33,813 bases of DNA. It comes from CAYMUR01 sp964393615 (GTDB lineage Bacteria; Planctomycetota; Planctomycetia; Pirellulales; Pirellulaceae). The translations under genes and the position numbers were made by a program. How positions within the stretch are numbered: the stretch's first letter is position 1; every line of letters starts with the position of its first letter. The notes under the pieces were generated by a model that worked only from the letters and a program-made list of their open reading frames with translations, searched no databases and was not told the DNA's origin. This document shows positions 24,764 through 32,557 of this stretch, piece by piece. Location: assembly GCA_964393615.1 (NCBI GenBank), contig CAYMUR010000058.1, positions 1 through 33,813 of the forward strand, given 5' to 3'.

Positions 24764-25801
24764 TTGTTGTCAATGGCATCCCCCGTAAACCATGCCAAGG
24801 TCCGCCGCCAAAATCGCCAGCCCCCTGGTTTTACTCTCGTGGAACTGCTGGTAGTGATCGCAATCATCACTATTTTATTAGCGATCTTGTTACCAGCGGT
24901 CCAATCCGCACGCGAAGCAGCGCGTCGCACAGAATGCATCAATCACCTGAAACAATTCGGACTGGCGCTACACAATTTCGAGTCAACCTTTCAGCAGATG
25001 CCAGGCGGGTCGCTGGGAACGATTGGACCAACGCCCGGATATTTTTCGGCTCACACACTCTTGTTATCTTATTTCGAAAAAGAGGCGATTCAAAAGCAAT
25101 TGAATATCGATGTCCAGGAGAGTCCCTGGAGTCCCCAAAATTACGCAGCCTCCAGCATTACGATCCCCGTATTTCTCTGTCCTTCCGATTCCAAAAACCG
25201 GCACACGGTAGGTACCGACATGGGCTGGACCAATTACCATGCCAATGCAGGTAGCTGGGTCAAGTTGGGACGACACTGGGACGGCGCATTTGGGCCAGAC
25301 CAGTCGGTAGCGGGATATCCGCCGTTGGGTCCGCTGACATTCGCTGCGATCACGGATGGTTTAAGCTACACCGCAGCGTTTGCTGAAGTCGTTAACGGTT
25401 TTGGTCCAACCCCGGCACCGTCGCCGGGTGATCCATTAGCCGATTGCTTTGAATTTGGCACGGCTCCAGCAGGCAACGACATCGCTGCAGTCCGTCAAGC
25501 GTTCCTTCAAAAGAATTACCAAACCGCCCAGGTTCCTTGGCAAGGTACCTGGCGTTGGCGCGGATATCCCTGGCAAGAGGGTACCGTCTGGCGAAACTGG
25601 TACAATCACCTTTTGCCACCCAACAACATTTGCTGGCGTCCAGATAGTTGGTGGGACCTCGTATCACCAGCCACCAGTTATCATTCCAACATTGTCAACG
25701 TCGGCATGTGCGACGGAAGTGTGCAAACGATTGCAGAAAGTGTTGATGCGACGGTCTGGCTCGAAAAGGGAACTCGCGCAGGACTACCCTTCCCCCCCTG
25801 A
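24764..25801 (+). CDS. DUF1559 family pseudopilin-like protein
   Basis: A 345-residue DUF1559 (SBP_bac_10) protein, a family expanded to dozens of copies in planctomycetes. The N-terminus is a type IV pilin/type II secretion prepilin signal: cleavage expected after Gly22 in GFTLVELLVVIAI with Glu27 at position +5, then a helix running to SAREAARRTECINHLKQFGLALHNFE, the DUF1559 signature. The C-terminal H-x-DG-type motif is present as GMCDGSVQTI. The start is uncertain: TTG 24764 has GGGAG seven bases upstream, while ATG 24773 is 12 bases beyond AAGG; both leave the signal intact. The stop TGA (25799-25801) lies inside the first copy of a 22-bp tandem repeat. A small lipoprotein gene follows directly. 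Function is unknown; a surface or secretion-linked role is likely. Confidence 0.93.
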   Translation: MLSMASPVNHAKVRRQNRQPPGFTLVELLVVIAIITILLAILLPAVQSAREAARRTECINHLKQFGLALHNFESTFQQMPGGSLGTIGPTPGYFSAHTLLLSYFEKEAIQKQLNIDVQESPWSPQNYAASSITIPVFLCPSDSKNRHTVGTDMGWTNYHANAGSWVKLGRHWDGAFGPDQSVAGYPPLGPLTFAAITDGLSYTAAFAEVVNGFGPTPAPSPGDPLADCFEFGTAPAGNDIAAVRQAFLQKNYQTAQVPWQGTWRWRGYPWQEGTVWRNWYNHLLPPNNICWRPDSWWDLVSPATSYHSNIVNVGMCDGSVQTIAESVDATVWLEKGTRAGLPFPP

Positions 25802-25853
25802 CAAAAAGGCCTTCCCCCCCTGACAAAAAGGCCTTCCCCCCCTGACAAAAAGG
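25788..25853. repeat. Three perfect tandem copies of a 22-bp unit
   Basis: Copies at 25788-25809, 25810-25831 and 25832-25853 are identical; the unit is CCTT, seven Cs, TGAC, five As, GG. The outer CCTT and AAGG are mutually complementary. The first copy holds the DUF1559 stop codon and the last supplies AAGGA upstream of the following lipoprotein gene. Because 22 is not divisible by three, the three TGA triplets fall in the three different frames. Confidence 0.97.
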
Positions 25854-25864
25854 ATTGCCCAGTC

Positions 25865-26041
25865 ATGTTTTTATGGTTCCGTCGAATCCTGGTTCATTGG
25901 CTCACGGCTGCTTTTCTCTGCCCATTCGTTATGACGTTCACGGGATGTGGAAGTACACCACAGCCAAAGACTCCCCAAGAGATCGAAAAATCTCGCCTGG
26001 AACATGGCCGCGCTGCGCAACGCGAACTCAGTGACGGCTAA
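25865..26041 (+). CDS. Small lipoprotein companion of the DUF1559 gene
   Basis: A 58-residue open frame, ATG at 25865 and TAA at 26039-26041. A basic start (FRRILVHW), a hydrophobic stretch (LTAAFLCPFVMTFTGC) and a lipobox with Cys28 mark a lipoprotein signal, leaving a mature peptide of only about 31 residues: GSTPQPK, then the polar helix TPQEIEKSRLEHGRAAQREL ending SDG. Tiny lipoproteins with this TPxEIEKxRxEH pattern accompany DUF1559 genes in planctomycetes (recalled from family knowledge, not searched). AAGGA from the third 22-bp repeat copy lies 11 bases before the ATG, somewhat long spacing. It is convergent with the PfkB kinase, 37 bases away. Function unknown; a membrane anchor or partner for the pseudopilin is plausible. 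Confidence 0.82.
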   Translation: MFLWFRRILVHWLTAAFLCPFVMTFTGCGSTPQPKTPQEIEKSRLEHGRAAQRELSDG

Positions 26042-26078
26042 TCATAACGCGACCTTTCGAGAACCATTTCACCCGACA

Positions 26079-27038
26079 TCAATTGACATGTTCGGATAAA
26101 AATGCGTTCACCCTGGCCAGCGTGGGTAAGGCTGCAATCGCTCCTTGACAGGTGGCGGTCAACGCCCCAGCTGCATTCGCAAATCGGACCAGCGATGTCA
26201 AGATCTGATCGTCCAATGTTTCTAACGCAGCAGAAGTATTCAGCAGGCCGCTAACCAATCCGGACAGGAAGGCGTCACCGCAACCTGTCGCATCGACCGA
26301 TTCGACCTGGAAACCGGGCACATGCGCCGCGCTACGGCCATTATTGTAATAGGCGCCGCCAGAACCCAGCGTCACCAGGCAAAGCTTCACCCCTTGATCA
26401 AGAACCCAACGACTTCCGACTTTCAAATCATCGGTCTCTGCCAGTAATTGCAATTCGCTCTCGTTGAGCTTCACAAGCGAAACACCGGCAAGACCGGCCA
26501 GTATTCCCTGACGTGCCTCCTCAAGATTCCGCCAAACTGCTGGTCGCAAATTGGCGTCATAAGCAACGAGCCCTCCTGCTTCATTCACCCAACGCACCGC
26601 CTCTCGATTTGCTTCTCGACCGCTGCCACTCAAAGCCACTGAGCTATAAATGAACACCTCCGCCGTTTCAAAATACGGTCGGTTCAAATCCTTGACGGCC
26701 AATTTCTCATCGGCACCACGATAAATAACAAAATCCTGATCATGAGGACTGGTAGCGGCCACAAAAGAAACCATGGTTGGACTATCGGCAACCTGTCGAA
26801 AATGAGTTGTGTCGACCCCCTCCAAAAGCAACTGCTTGGTCAACAGGCCCCCAAACGGGTCATCACCAACTGTCCCAACGAAACCGACATTGACACCTAA
26901 CCGCGCCAGTGCGACTGCCACGTTAGCCGGAGCGCCACCCGGCTGCAGAGAAAAGCTTTTTGCCTCTTCCAGGCATACGCCATCTGGGATCGCAAACAAA
27001 TCCACCACAGCTTCTCCCATACTGATTACTGTGGGCAT
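26079..27038 (-). CDS. PfkB-family carbohydrate kinase (fructokinase-like)
   Basis: A 319-residue ribokinase-fold sugar kinase, probably phosphorylating fructose or a related sugar with ATP. Landmarks are the N-terminal sugar-binding GEAVVDLFAIP, the first PfkB signature SLQPGGAPANVAVALARLG (residues about 32-50), YDANLRPAVWR, and the second signature DATGCGDAFLSG with catalytic Asp255 and the anion hole GCGD. The usual Ala in G-A-G-D is Cys253 here; small residues are tolerated, so activity is still expected. The length is normal. The start is set at ATG 27038, with GGGGA eight bases before it; ATG 27053 is possible but has AGGA only two bases away. It converges with the DUF1559/lipoprotein pair and has no obvious operon partner. 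Confidence 0.92.
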   Translation of the reverse strand: MPTVISMGEAVVDLFAIPDGVCLEEAKSFSLQPGGAPANVAVALARLGVNVGFVGTVGDDPFGGLLTKQLLLEGVDTTHFRQVADSPTMVSFVAATSPHDQDFVIYRGADEKLAVKDLNRPYFETAEVFIYSSVALSGSGREANREAVRWVNEAGGLVAYDANLRPAVWRNLEEARQGILAGLAGVSLVKLNESELQLLAETDDLKVGSRWVLDQGVKLCLVTLGSGGAYYNNGRSAAHVPGFQVESVDATGCGDAFLSGLVSGLLNTSAALETLDDQILTSLVRFANAAGALTATCQGAIAALPTLARVNAFLSEHVN

Positions 27039-27255
27039 CGCCAGTTTCCCCATTTCCTGTTAAAAATCCAGATATCTCACGCGGCTCTCAAGACAGCATA
27101 GCGACCTATTCTCGATTGAAATTGACCTAAGATCCGGTTGGCTTCCGCCCCAACTTGGCCAGGCCGACTTGCCAACGGCGTCTTTCCTAGTGAAGATAGT
27201 TGTATCACCCTTTGTTATCAACTGGACTCCGTCTTTGCGAGAGAGAAATTTAACC

Positions 27256-28257
27256 ATGCCAAACACGCACCATCCAAGGTTCTTTCTGTGCCACAAGGTT
27301 ATTTGGACCAATCAACTCGCTTGGTCTGTGACATTTTTGATTCTATTCTCTTGGCTGTTTCCCACTTTTCAGTCCACCCTTTGTGCCGACGACCTTGAAA
27401 CGACGGTTGCTGGTCACGTCTTTCACTTCGTCAACGTCCCCAACGGTACATTTGTCATGGGATCCAAAAATAAGACAAAAGAAAGGATCTCGACCCTGGC
27501 AACCGAACCGGAACACCAGGTAACCATCAGCCATGCGTTTCAAATCGGCAAATATGAGATCACCATGGAACAATGGTACGCGATCATGAAAACCAACCCC
27601 AGTGGACGCGTCAAGTCACTGGAAAGACTCGTCGCCAGGTTAAAGGAGCTCGACCCTAATCTGAATGACGGCTGGGCACGGCACTGGCTGGACAAAAGCA
27701 AGTCGATCAATCTCCCCGTTGACAGTGTCAGCTGGGAAGAAGTCCAGGAGTTTATGCAACGCATGAACCAGGCCGACACATCCCATCACTATCGACTCCC
27801 CACGGAGGCCGAATGGGAGTACTCCTGTCAAGCGGCCAACCATGCAGGTCGCCAGGTAGAACTCGATTCCGTCGCACATTGGTCAGGGAATTCCGGAAAT
27901 GTATTAAAACTAAACCCAGAAAGGTTATTAGGTCCCAAGATGCCTCTCCCTGTGGGAAGCAAAGAACCCAACGCCTGGGGCATCCATGACATGCAAGGAA
28001 ATGTGTGGGAATGGGTTCACGATTCCTACCACCCGTATACCGCAGAACCCCAGGTCGACCCCACCGGCCCAACGAACGAACAAGCAGAAATCTTTGAATA
28101 CCGAGGCGTCAAAACGATCGGCAAAGTGTTTCGCGGTGGCAGCTGGTTGAACTGGGGATTCGCCCAGCACGAAACCCATCCGTCTTATCGCGACCGACGT
28201 CCTCCCAATTTTCGGCATACGGATCTTGGATTCCGCCTGGTACGGACCAAACAATAA
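27256..28257 (+). CDS. Secreted SUMF1/FGE-like domain protein
   Basis: A 333-residue protein with the formylglycine-generating-enzyme-like (SUMF1) fold. A hydrophobic N-terminal stretch (LAWSVTFLILFSWLFPTFQSTLCA, residues about 19-42) looks like a signal peptide. The domain is typical: NVPNGTFVMGS, FQIGKYEITMEQWYAIM, LPVDSVSWEEVQEFM, YRLPTEAEWEYSC, NAWGIHDMQGNVWEWV, VFRGGSW and, at the end, LGFRLV. True FGEs carry two active-site cysteines shortly after the GGSW motif; here that stretch (NWGFAQHETHPSYRDRR) has none, so sulfatase maturation is unlikely. A ligand-binding, perhaps carbohydrate-related, role is more probable. The ATG at 27256 is used; an upstream frame to 27169 lacks support. A homologous domain is inside the next gene. 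Confidence 0.85.
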   Translation: MPNTHHPRFFLCHKVIWTNQLAWSVTFLILFSWLFPTFQSTLCADDLETTVAGHVFHFVNVPNGTFVMGSKNKTKERISTLATEPEHQVTISHAFQIGKYEITMEQWYAIMKTNPSGRVKSLERLVARLKELDPNLNDGWARHWLDKSKSINLPVDSVSWEEVQEFMQRMNQADTSHHYRLPTEAEWEYSCQAANHAGRQVELDSVAHWSGNSGNVLKLNPERLLGPKMPLPVGSKEPNAWGIHDMQGNVWEWVHDSYHPYTAEPQVDPTGPTNEQAEIFEYRGVKTIGKVFRGGSWLNWGFAQHETHPSYRDRRPPNFRHTDLGFRLVRTKQ

Positions 28258-28591
28258 ATCGCAACTCGCGTTATCGCATCACCCGTCCACTAATTCTCCA
28301 ATGACGTGCACCCCGTCAACAAGGTTTTCTGGATGGTGGGAGTCTTGCCCACAACAACCGGCCAGCAGCTCGTGGAAACACCGGCCCTGGTCCATTATTC
28401 CTTAACAACGGGCAACAGCAGCAATGGAAACACGCGTGCTTTCCCCCAAACCAGCATGTGCCTGGTGATTTTTAGCCTGCACTATTTCACCCATGAAAGG
28501 GTGAAAACAACTTGACCCTTGGATTCACTGTCTTTATCCTGCCAGTAGCGTCGCGTCTTTGGCCAACACGTCAAACCGAGGCAATTCATCC
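28258..28591. other. 334-base gap between the FGE-like gene and the large fusion gene
   Basis: No gene is supported here. It holds one perfect inverted repeat at 28485-28506, about 85 bases before the fusion gene start. No promoter stands out. Confidence 0.55.
28485..28506. repeat. Perfect 8-bp inverted repeat upstream of the fusion gene
   Basis: TTTCACCC (28485-28492), six-base loop, GGGTGAAA (28499-28506). Symmetry and position suit an operator or a hairpin ending transcription of the FGE-like gene; no T-run follows on the plus strand. Confidence 0.5.
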
Positions 28592-31500
28592 ATGGCAGGC
28601 GATTTCTCGTTAACCTCGCTAGTCCTCGCAATCGGCTTATTAGCACCTCCGACGAGTGGTAGCGACGCCCAGGCGGAGGACTCTCTCCCCATCCCTCTCG
28701 TGACACTGAATGAGACAACGGAATGGCGGTACAACGAAACCGGCCAGGCCATGGAAAATACGTGGGCAATGTCGAAGCATGCTGTCGATTTCGAATTGTG
28801 GCTCCGAGGTACTGCCCCTTTCGGTTTTGAAGATTCAACACTTCCGATACCGACCCGAACCTATCTCACCCGCCCGAGCGGTCAGCCACCAGCGGTTTGT
28901 ACTTATTATTTTGAAACGGAATTTACCTTTGACACAGATCCCAGTGAGAGTGCAGAACTATATTTACGACACATGATCGATGATGGAGCCGTCATTTATC
29001 TAAACGGTGTCGAACTAACCCGACATCACATGCCAGGCAATATTGGTGACCCAGTCACATCCTCTGCCCAAGCGTCGGCAGCCGCTGCCGACGCTGTTTT
29101 TGTCGGACCGATTGCGGTTTCCGCAAAGCCCTTGGTGCGCGGTACTAATTTACTGTCCGTCGAAGTACACCAGAGCGAAGAAGAGCATCCCGACCTTGCC
29201 ATGGCGGTCGAGCTGACTTATTTGGAAAAAAAATCCACAACAAGTCTAAAACCGCTGGAAGTAATCATCCTCGACAGGTTTGCCCGTGACGATGGGCCGC
29301 TAGAAGGCCAGCAAACTCCGGTCGGAAAGGTAACATGGAGTGCAAATCCCGGCTTCATGATCCATTCAAACCGGCTTCACAATGAATCCCTTACTGCAGG
29401 TGCCTTGGTTCCCTTTGCTGCACCAACTGATATCCGTTACACCATTGAAGTAGATGTTAGCCACGCTGTTGGCGAACAAGATCATGCAACATTTCTTATG
29501 TTGTCGAACAATCTTTCAGACGATATTGCGCTCGCTGGGAAACCTGACAGTAATATCCTTGCCTTGTCGTTCGACAAAACGGGACAAATCAGTCTCTGGG
29601 AGAACAGTTTTAAAACATTACTCTTTTTGCAGGAGTCCGAAACTGTCGTGGGAAAACCTGCCGAAGCAACGCACCTGTTGCTTGAAATTGATCCTGTAAA
29701 ACATACGGTCCGGGCAGAAATCAACGCAAAAGAAGTTGCCTTCATCACCCACCCCCTGCAGGCGACGCCGACACGAGTGGGCCTGGGCTATTTTGGCCTT
29801 GACGCTGTCAGCTTTGATAATTTCAAAGTGAGCCAGGGAACGCGGCCGCCATGGATCACTAATTCAATAGGAATGAAACTGGCAGCCGCTGCTGCAGGAC
29901 CGTTTCTCATGGGTTCCGCCAAAGCAGATTCCAAAGTCAATGAAGATGAAACCCCTCAACATACCGTCACCATCACGAGACCCTATTACATTGGCATTTA
30001 CGAGGTCACACAAAGTGAATACCAGCAAGTCATGAACCATAATCCAAGCTATTTTTCGGCTACAGGAAAGGGTAAGGAAGAAGTGATCGGGCTCGATACA
30101 GGACGATTTCCCGTAGAGCGAGTCAAAGGCAACGAAGCGATGGAATTCTGTAAAAATCTTTCGGAATTGCCACAAGAAAAGGCCGCTGGCCGCGTATACC
30201 GGTTACCCACCGAAGCGGAATGGGAAAAAGCATGCCGGGCAGAAACCGATACGCCCTTTCATTGTGGCAGCAGCCTGACTTCTTATGAAAGCAATTTCAA
30301 CGGCAACCTGCCATCAGCCGGCGCGACGAAAGGCCCGTTTCTCACGAGAACGACAACCGTCGGATCGTACCGGCCCAATGCTTGGGGCCTGTACGACATG
30401 CATGGAAATGTCTCGGAATGGTGCTCGGACTATTATACCGCCAATTATTACACCACGTCCCCCGCCGAGGACCCGGCAGGACCTGTTCATGGCCCAGGAC
30501 GTGTTCACCGCGGAGGGAGCTGGAGCAGTGATGCAAACAGTTGCCGGACGACTTATCGAGATCACGTAATTGACCCCTATGGTTACCGCACACGTGGTTT
30601 TCGCATCGTCCTTTCAGAATGGCGCGAATTGCCCCTGCAGCCGGAAACCAAGGCCGATCAATTGGAGGTTGCCTTTCAGGAAAAGATACGCCCCTATCTG
30701 GCACACTATTGCCTCGACTGTCATAGCGGCGAAGAACCGGCAGGGAATCTGAACCTGGAACCGTTTCAACACGCTGCGGAAATTGCGACGACGAGTCGCA
30801 AACCATGGCAACAAATTCACGACCGTCTGCTGGCGGGTACAATGCCGCCACCTGAACAAGACCGCCCTCCTTTTGCCGAGACACTCTTTACCCGCCAGTG
30901 GCTTGACACCGCCTTGAAAACGGTTGAATTGACCGGAGATCCAGACCCAGGCCATGAGACGATTCGCCGTCTCAACCGGTCAGAATATCAAAATACCATT
31001 CGTGATCTTCTGGCAATTCATTTTAACACGACCGAACTGTTTCCTGCGGACGATGTAGCTGCCAGTTGTGACGCACTCTCCCTGGCTCCTTTACAAATGG
31101 AAAAATATATCCCTGCCGCCGCGCAGATTTCCTCACAAGCTGTTCTGACCGTCGATGGAAAACCTCAAACTCCGGAGGCCTATCACAAAATTTTTATCGC
31201 GACACCTGGCAACAAGCTGCCACGCGTTAAGGCAACTCGCCAAATCATTACCACGCTAGCTTCTCGAGCCTATCGCCGTACAACCACCGAACAGGAAAGA
31301 GATCGCCTCGTCGCCATCGCCGAAAACATGTATGACGAATCCCACAGCTTTGAGGACAGCATCGGCGCTGCGTTAAAAGCAATTCTCCTATCACCTCATT
31401 TCTTGTTTAAAGTGGAACTGGACCGTTATCCCGATGACCCCAAGGCGATTCGCACACTGAACGGTTTTGAACTGGCGACACGTTTGTCCTACTTCTTGTG

Positions 31501-32482
31501 GAGTAGCATGCCTGACGATGAACTCACAAAACATGCAAAGAATGGAACAATTCATGACCAACTGGAATCCCAGGCGCTGCGCATGCTCCAGGATCCAAAA
31601 TCAGAGGCCCTCACGAATGACTTTGCAGCCCATTGGCTACAACTCTCCAAATTAAAGACGGTCGCTCCTGACCGGGAACTTTTTCCGGATTTTGACAAAT
31701 CACTGCAAAAAGCAATGCAAACAGAAACCCAAATGTTCTTGACCGCCATCATCCAGGAAGATCGCAGTCTTTTGGATCTACTCTTATCCGATTTTACATT
31801 TTTAGATGAACGCCTGGCCCGTCACTACGATATTCCAAATATCGAGGGCACTGAATTTCGCCGGGTCTCACTACAAGGGATTCCACGTGGCGGTCTACTG
31901 ACACAAGCCAGCATCCTTACCCTCACCTCCAACCCGGACCGCACCTCACCGGTAAAACGGGGCAAGTGGATTCTGGAAAACATCCTGGGGGCACCGCCGC
32001 CTGATCCACCTCCAGACGTCGCGGAATTAAAAATCCAGAACGAATTGGCCGTGGCCCTGCCGCTGCGAAAACGACTTGAGTTACATCGTGAGAACCGGAC
32101 ATGCGCCGCGTGCCATGAAAAAATGGATGCCCTTGGATTCGCGTTTGAGAATTACGATGCAATCGGTCGCTGGAGAAAGAAAGAGGCCAATGCCACCATC
32201 GATGTTTCGGGGGCACTCCCCGGTGGAGAACAATTCGACGGACCTCAGGGATTAAACAGCCTGCTGCGTGGTCCACTTCGCGACGAATTCGCACGTCACA
32301 TCACGGAAAAAATGTTGGGGTACGCCTTGGGTCGAGAATTGGAGTATTTTGACGAACCGACGATTCTTCAAATTACCCAGGCGCTCTCAAAAAATGACTA
32401 TCGGTTTTCCACGTTGGTGGTTAAAATTATCACCAGTGAGCCCTTCCTCAAACGACGTGGAAAGCGACAACGACTCCTGTGA
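28592..32482 (+). CDS. Giant secreted fusion: binding domains + FGE-like domain + haem-binding DUF1587/1595/1592/1588/1585 module
   Basis: A 1296-residue protein with five regions. (1) Signal-like N-terminus to about 35 (LTSLVLAIGLLAPP). (2) A galactose-binding-like domain, about 50-210, with YLRHMIDDGAVIYLNG. (3) A concanavalin-like domain, about 225-420, ending YFGLDAVSFDNFKV. (4) An FGE/SUMF1-like domain, about 423-668: FLMGS, YRLPTEAEWEKAC, NAWGLYDMHGNVSEW, HRGGSW; only one of the two FGE active-site cysteines could match (Cys651). (5) A planctomycete cytochrome module: CLDCH haem motif (Cys707, Cys710, His711) with Met-containing AGTMPPPEQ, DUF1587 (RRLNRSEYQNTIRDLL), DUF1595, DUF1592 (LATRLSYFLWSSMPDDEL), DUF1588 (GGLLTQASILTLTSNPDRTSPVKRG) and DUF1585 with a second motif CAACH (1171-1175). 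ATG 28592 follows GAGG; a TTG lies 33 bases upstream. Probably periplasmic electron transfer on a glycan substrate (inference). Confidence 0.88.
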   Translation: MAGDFSLTSLVLAIGLLAPPTSGSDAQAEDSLPIPLVTLNETTEWRYNETGQAMENTWAMSKHAVDFELWLRGTAPFGFEDSTLPIPTRTYLTRPSGQPPAVCTYYFETEFTFDTDPSESAELYLRHMIDDGAVIYLNGVELTRHHMPGNIGDPVTSSAQASAAAADAVFVGPIAVSAKPLVRGTNLLSVEVHQSEEEHPDLAMAVELTYLEKKSTTSLKPLEVIILDRFARDDGPLEGQQTPVGKVTWSANPGFMIHSNRLHNESLTAGALVPFAAPTDIRYTIEVDVSHAVGEQDHATFLMLSNNLSDDIALAGKPDSNILALSFDKTGQISLWENSFKTLLFLQESETVVGKPAEATHLLLEIDPVKHTVRAEINAKEVAFITHPLQATPTRVGLGYFGLDAVSFDNFKVSQGTRPPWITNSIGMKLAAAAAGPFLMGSAKADSKVNEDETPQHTVTITRPYYIGIYEVTQSEYQQVMNHNPSYFSATGKGKEEVIGLDTGRFPVERVKGNEAMEFCKNLSELPQEKAAGRVYRLPTEAEWEKACRAETDTPFHCGSSLTSYESNFNGNLPSAGATKGPFLTRTTTVGSYRPNAWGLYDMHGNVSEWCSDYYTANYYTTSPAEDPAGPVHGPGRVHRGGSWSSDANSCRTTYRDHVIDPYGYRTRGFRIVLSEWRELPLQPETKADQLEVAFQEKIRPYLAHYCLDCHSGEEPAGNLNLEPFQHAAEIATTSRKPWQQIHDRLLAGTMPPPEQDRPPFAETLFTRQWLDTALKTVELTGDPDPGHETIRRLNRSEYQNTIRDLLAIHFNTTELFPADDVAASCDALSLAPLQMEKYIPAAAQISSQAVLTVDGKPQTPEAYHKIFIATPGNKLPRVKATRQIITTLASRAYRRTTTEQERDRLVAIAENMYDESHSFEDSIGAALKAILLSPHFLFKVELDRYPDDPKAIRTLNGFELATRLSYFLWSSMPDDELTKHAKNGTIHDQLESQALRMLQDPKSEALTNDFAAHWLQLSKLKTVAPDRELFPDFDKSLQKAMQTETQMFLTAIIQEDRSLLDLLLSDFTFLDERLARHYDIPNIEGTEFRRVSLQGIPRGGLLTQASILTLTSNPDRTSPVKRGKWILENILGAPPPDPPPDVAELKIQNELAVALPLRKRLELHRENRTCAACHEKMDALGFAFENYDAIGRWRKKEANATIDVSGALPGGEQFDGPQGLNSLLRGPLRDEFARHITEKMLGYALGRELEYFDEPTILQITQALSKNDYRFSTLVVKIITSEPFLKRRGKRQRLL

Positions 32483-32557
32483 CCTGGCGAAACAACATTC
32501 CACCCTCGTCACGCTGAATGCCGTCTCTATCTCCCCTTACCGCTTGAAACAATTCCC

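Noticed and set aside
25788..25853. Repeat array considered as a CRISPR
   Set aside because: The three 22-bp copies are directly contiguous with no spacers, and no cas gene is present.
26274..26282. Cys253 in the PfkB signature as evidence of an inactive kinase
   Set aside because: The catalytic Asp255 and flanking glycines are intact, and small residues are tolerated at the Ala position.
27256..28257. Call as a sulfatase-modifying (formylglycine-generating) enzyme
   Set aside because: The active-site cysteine pair after the GGSW motif is absent and no sulfatase is in the window.
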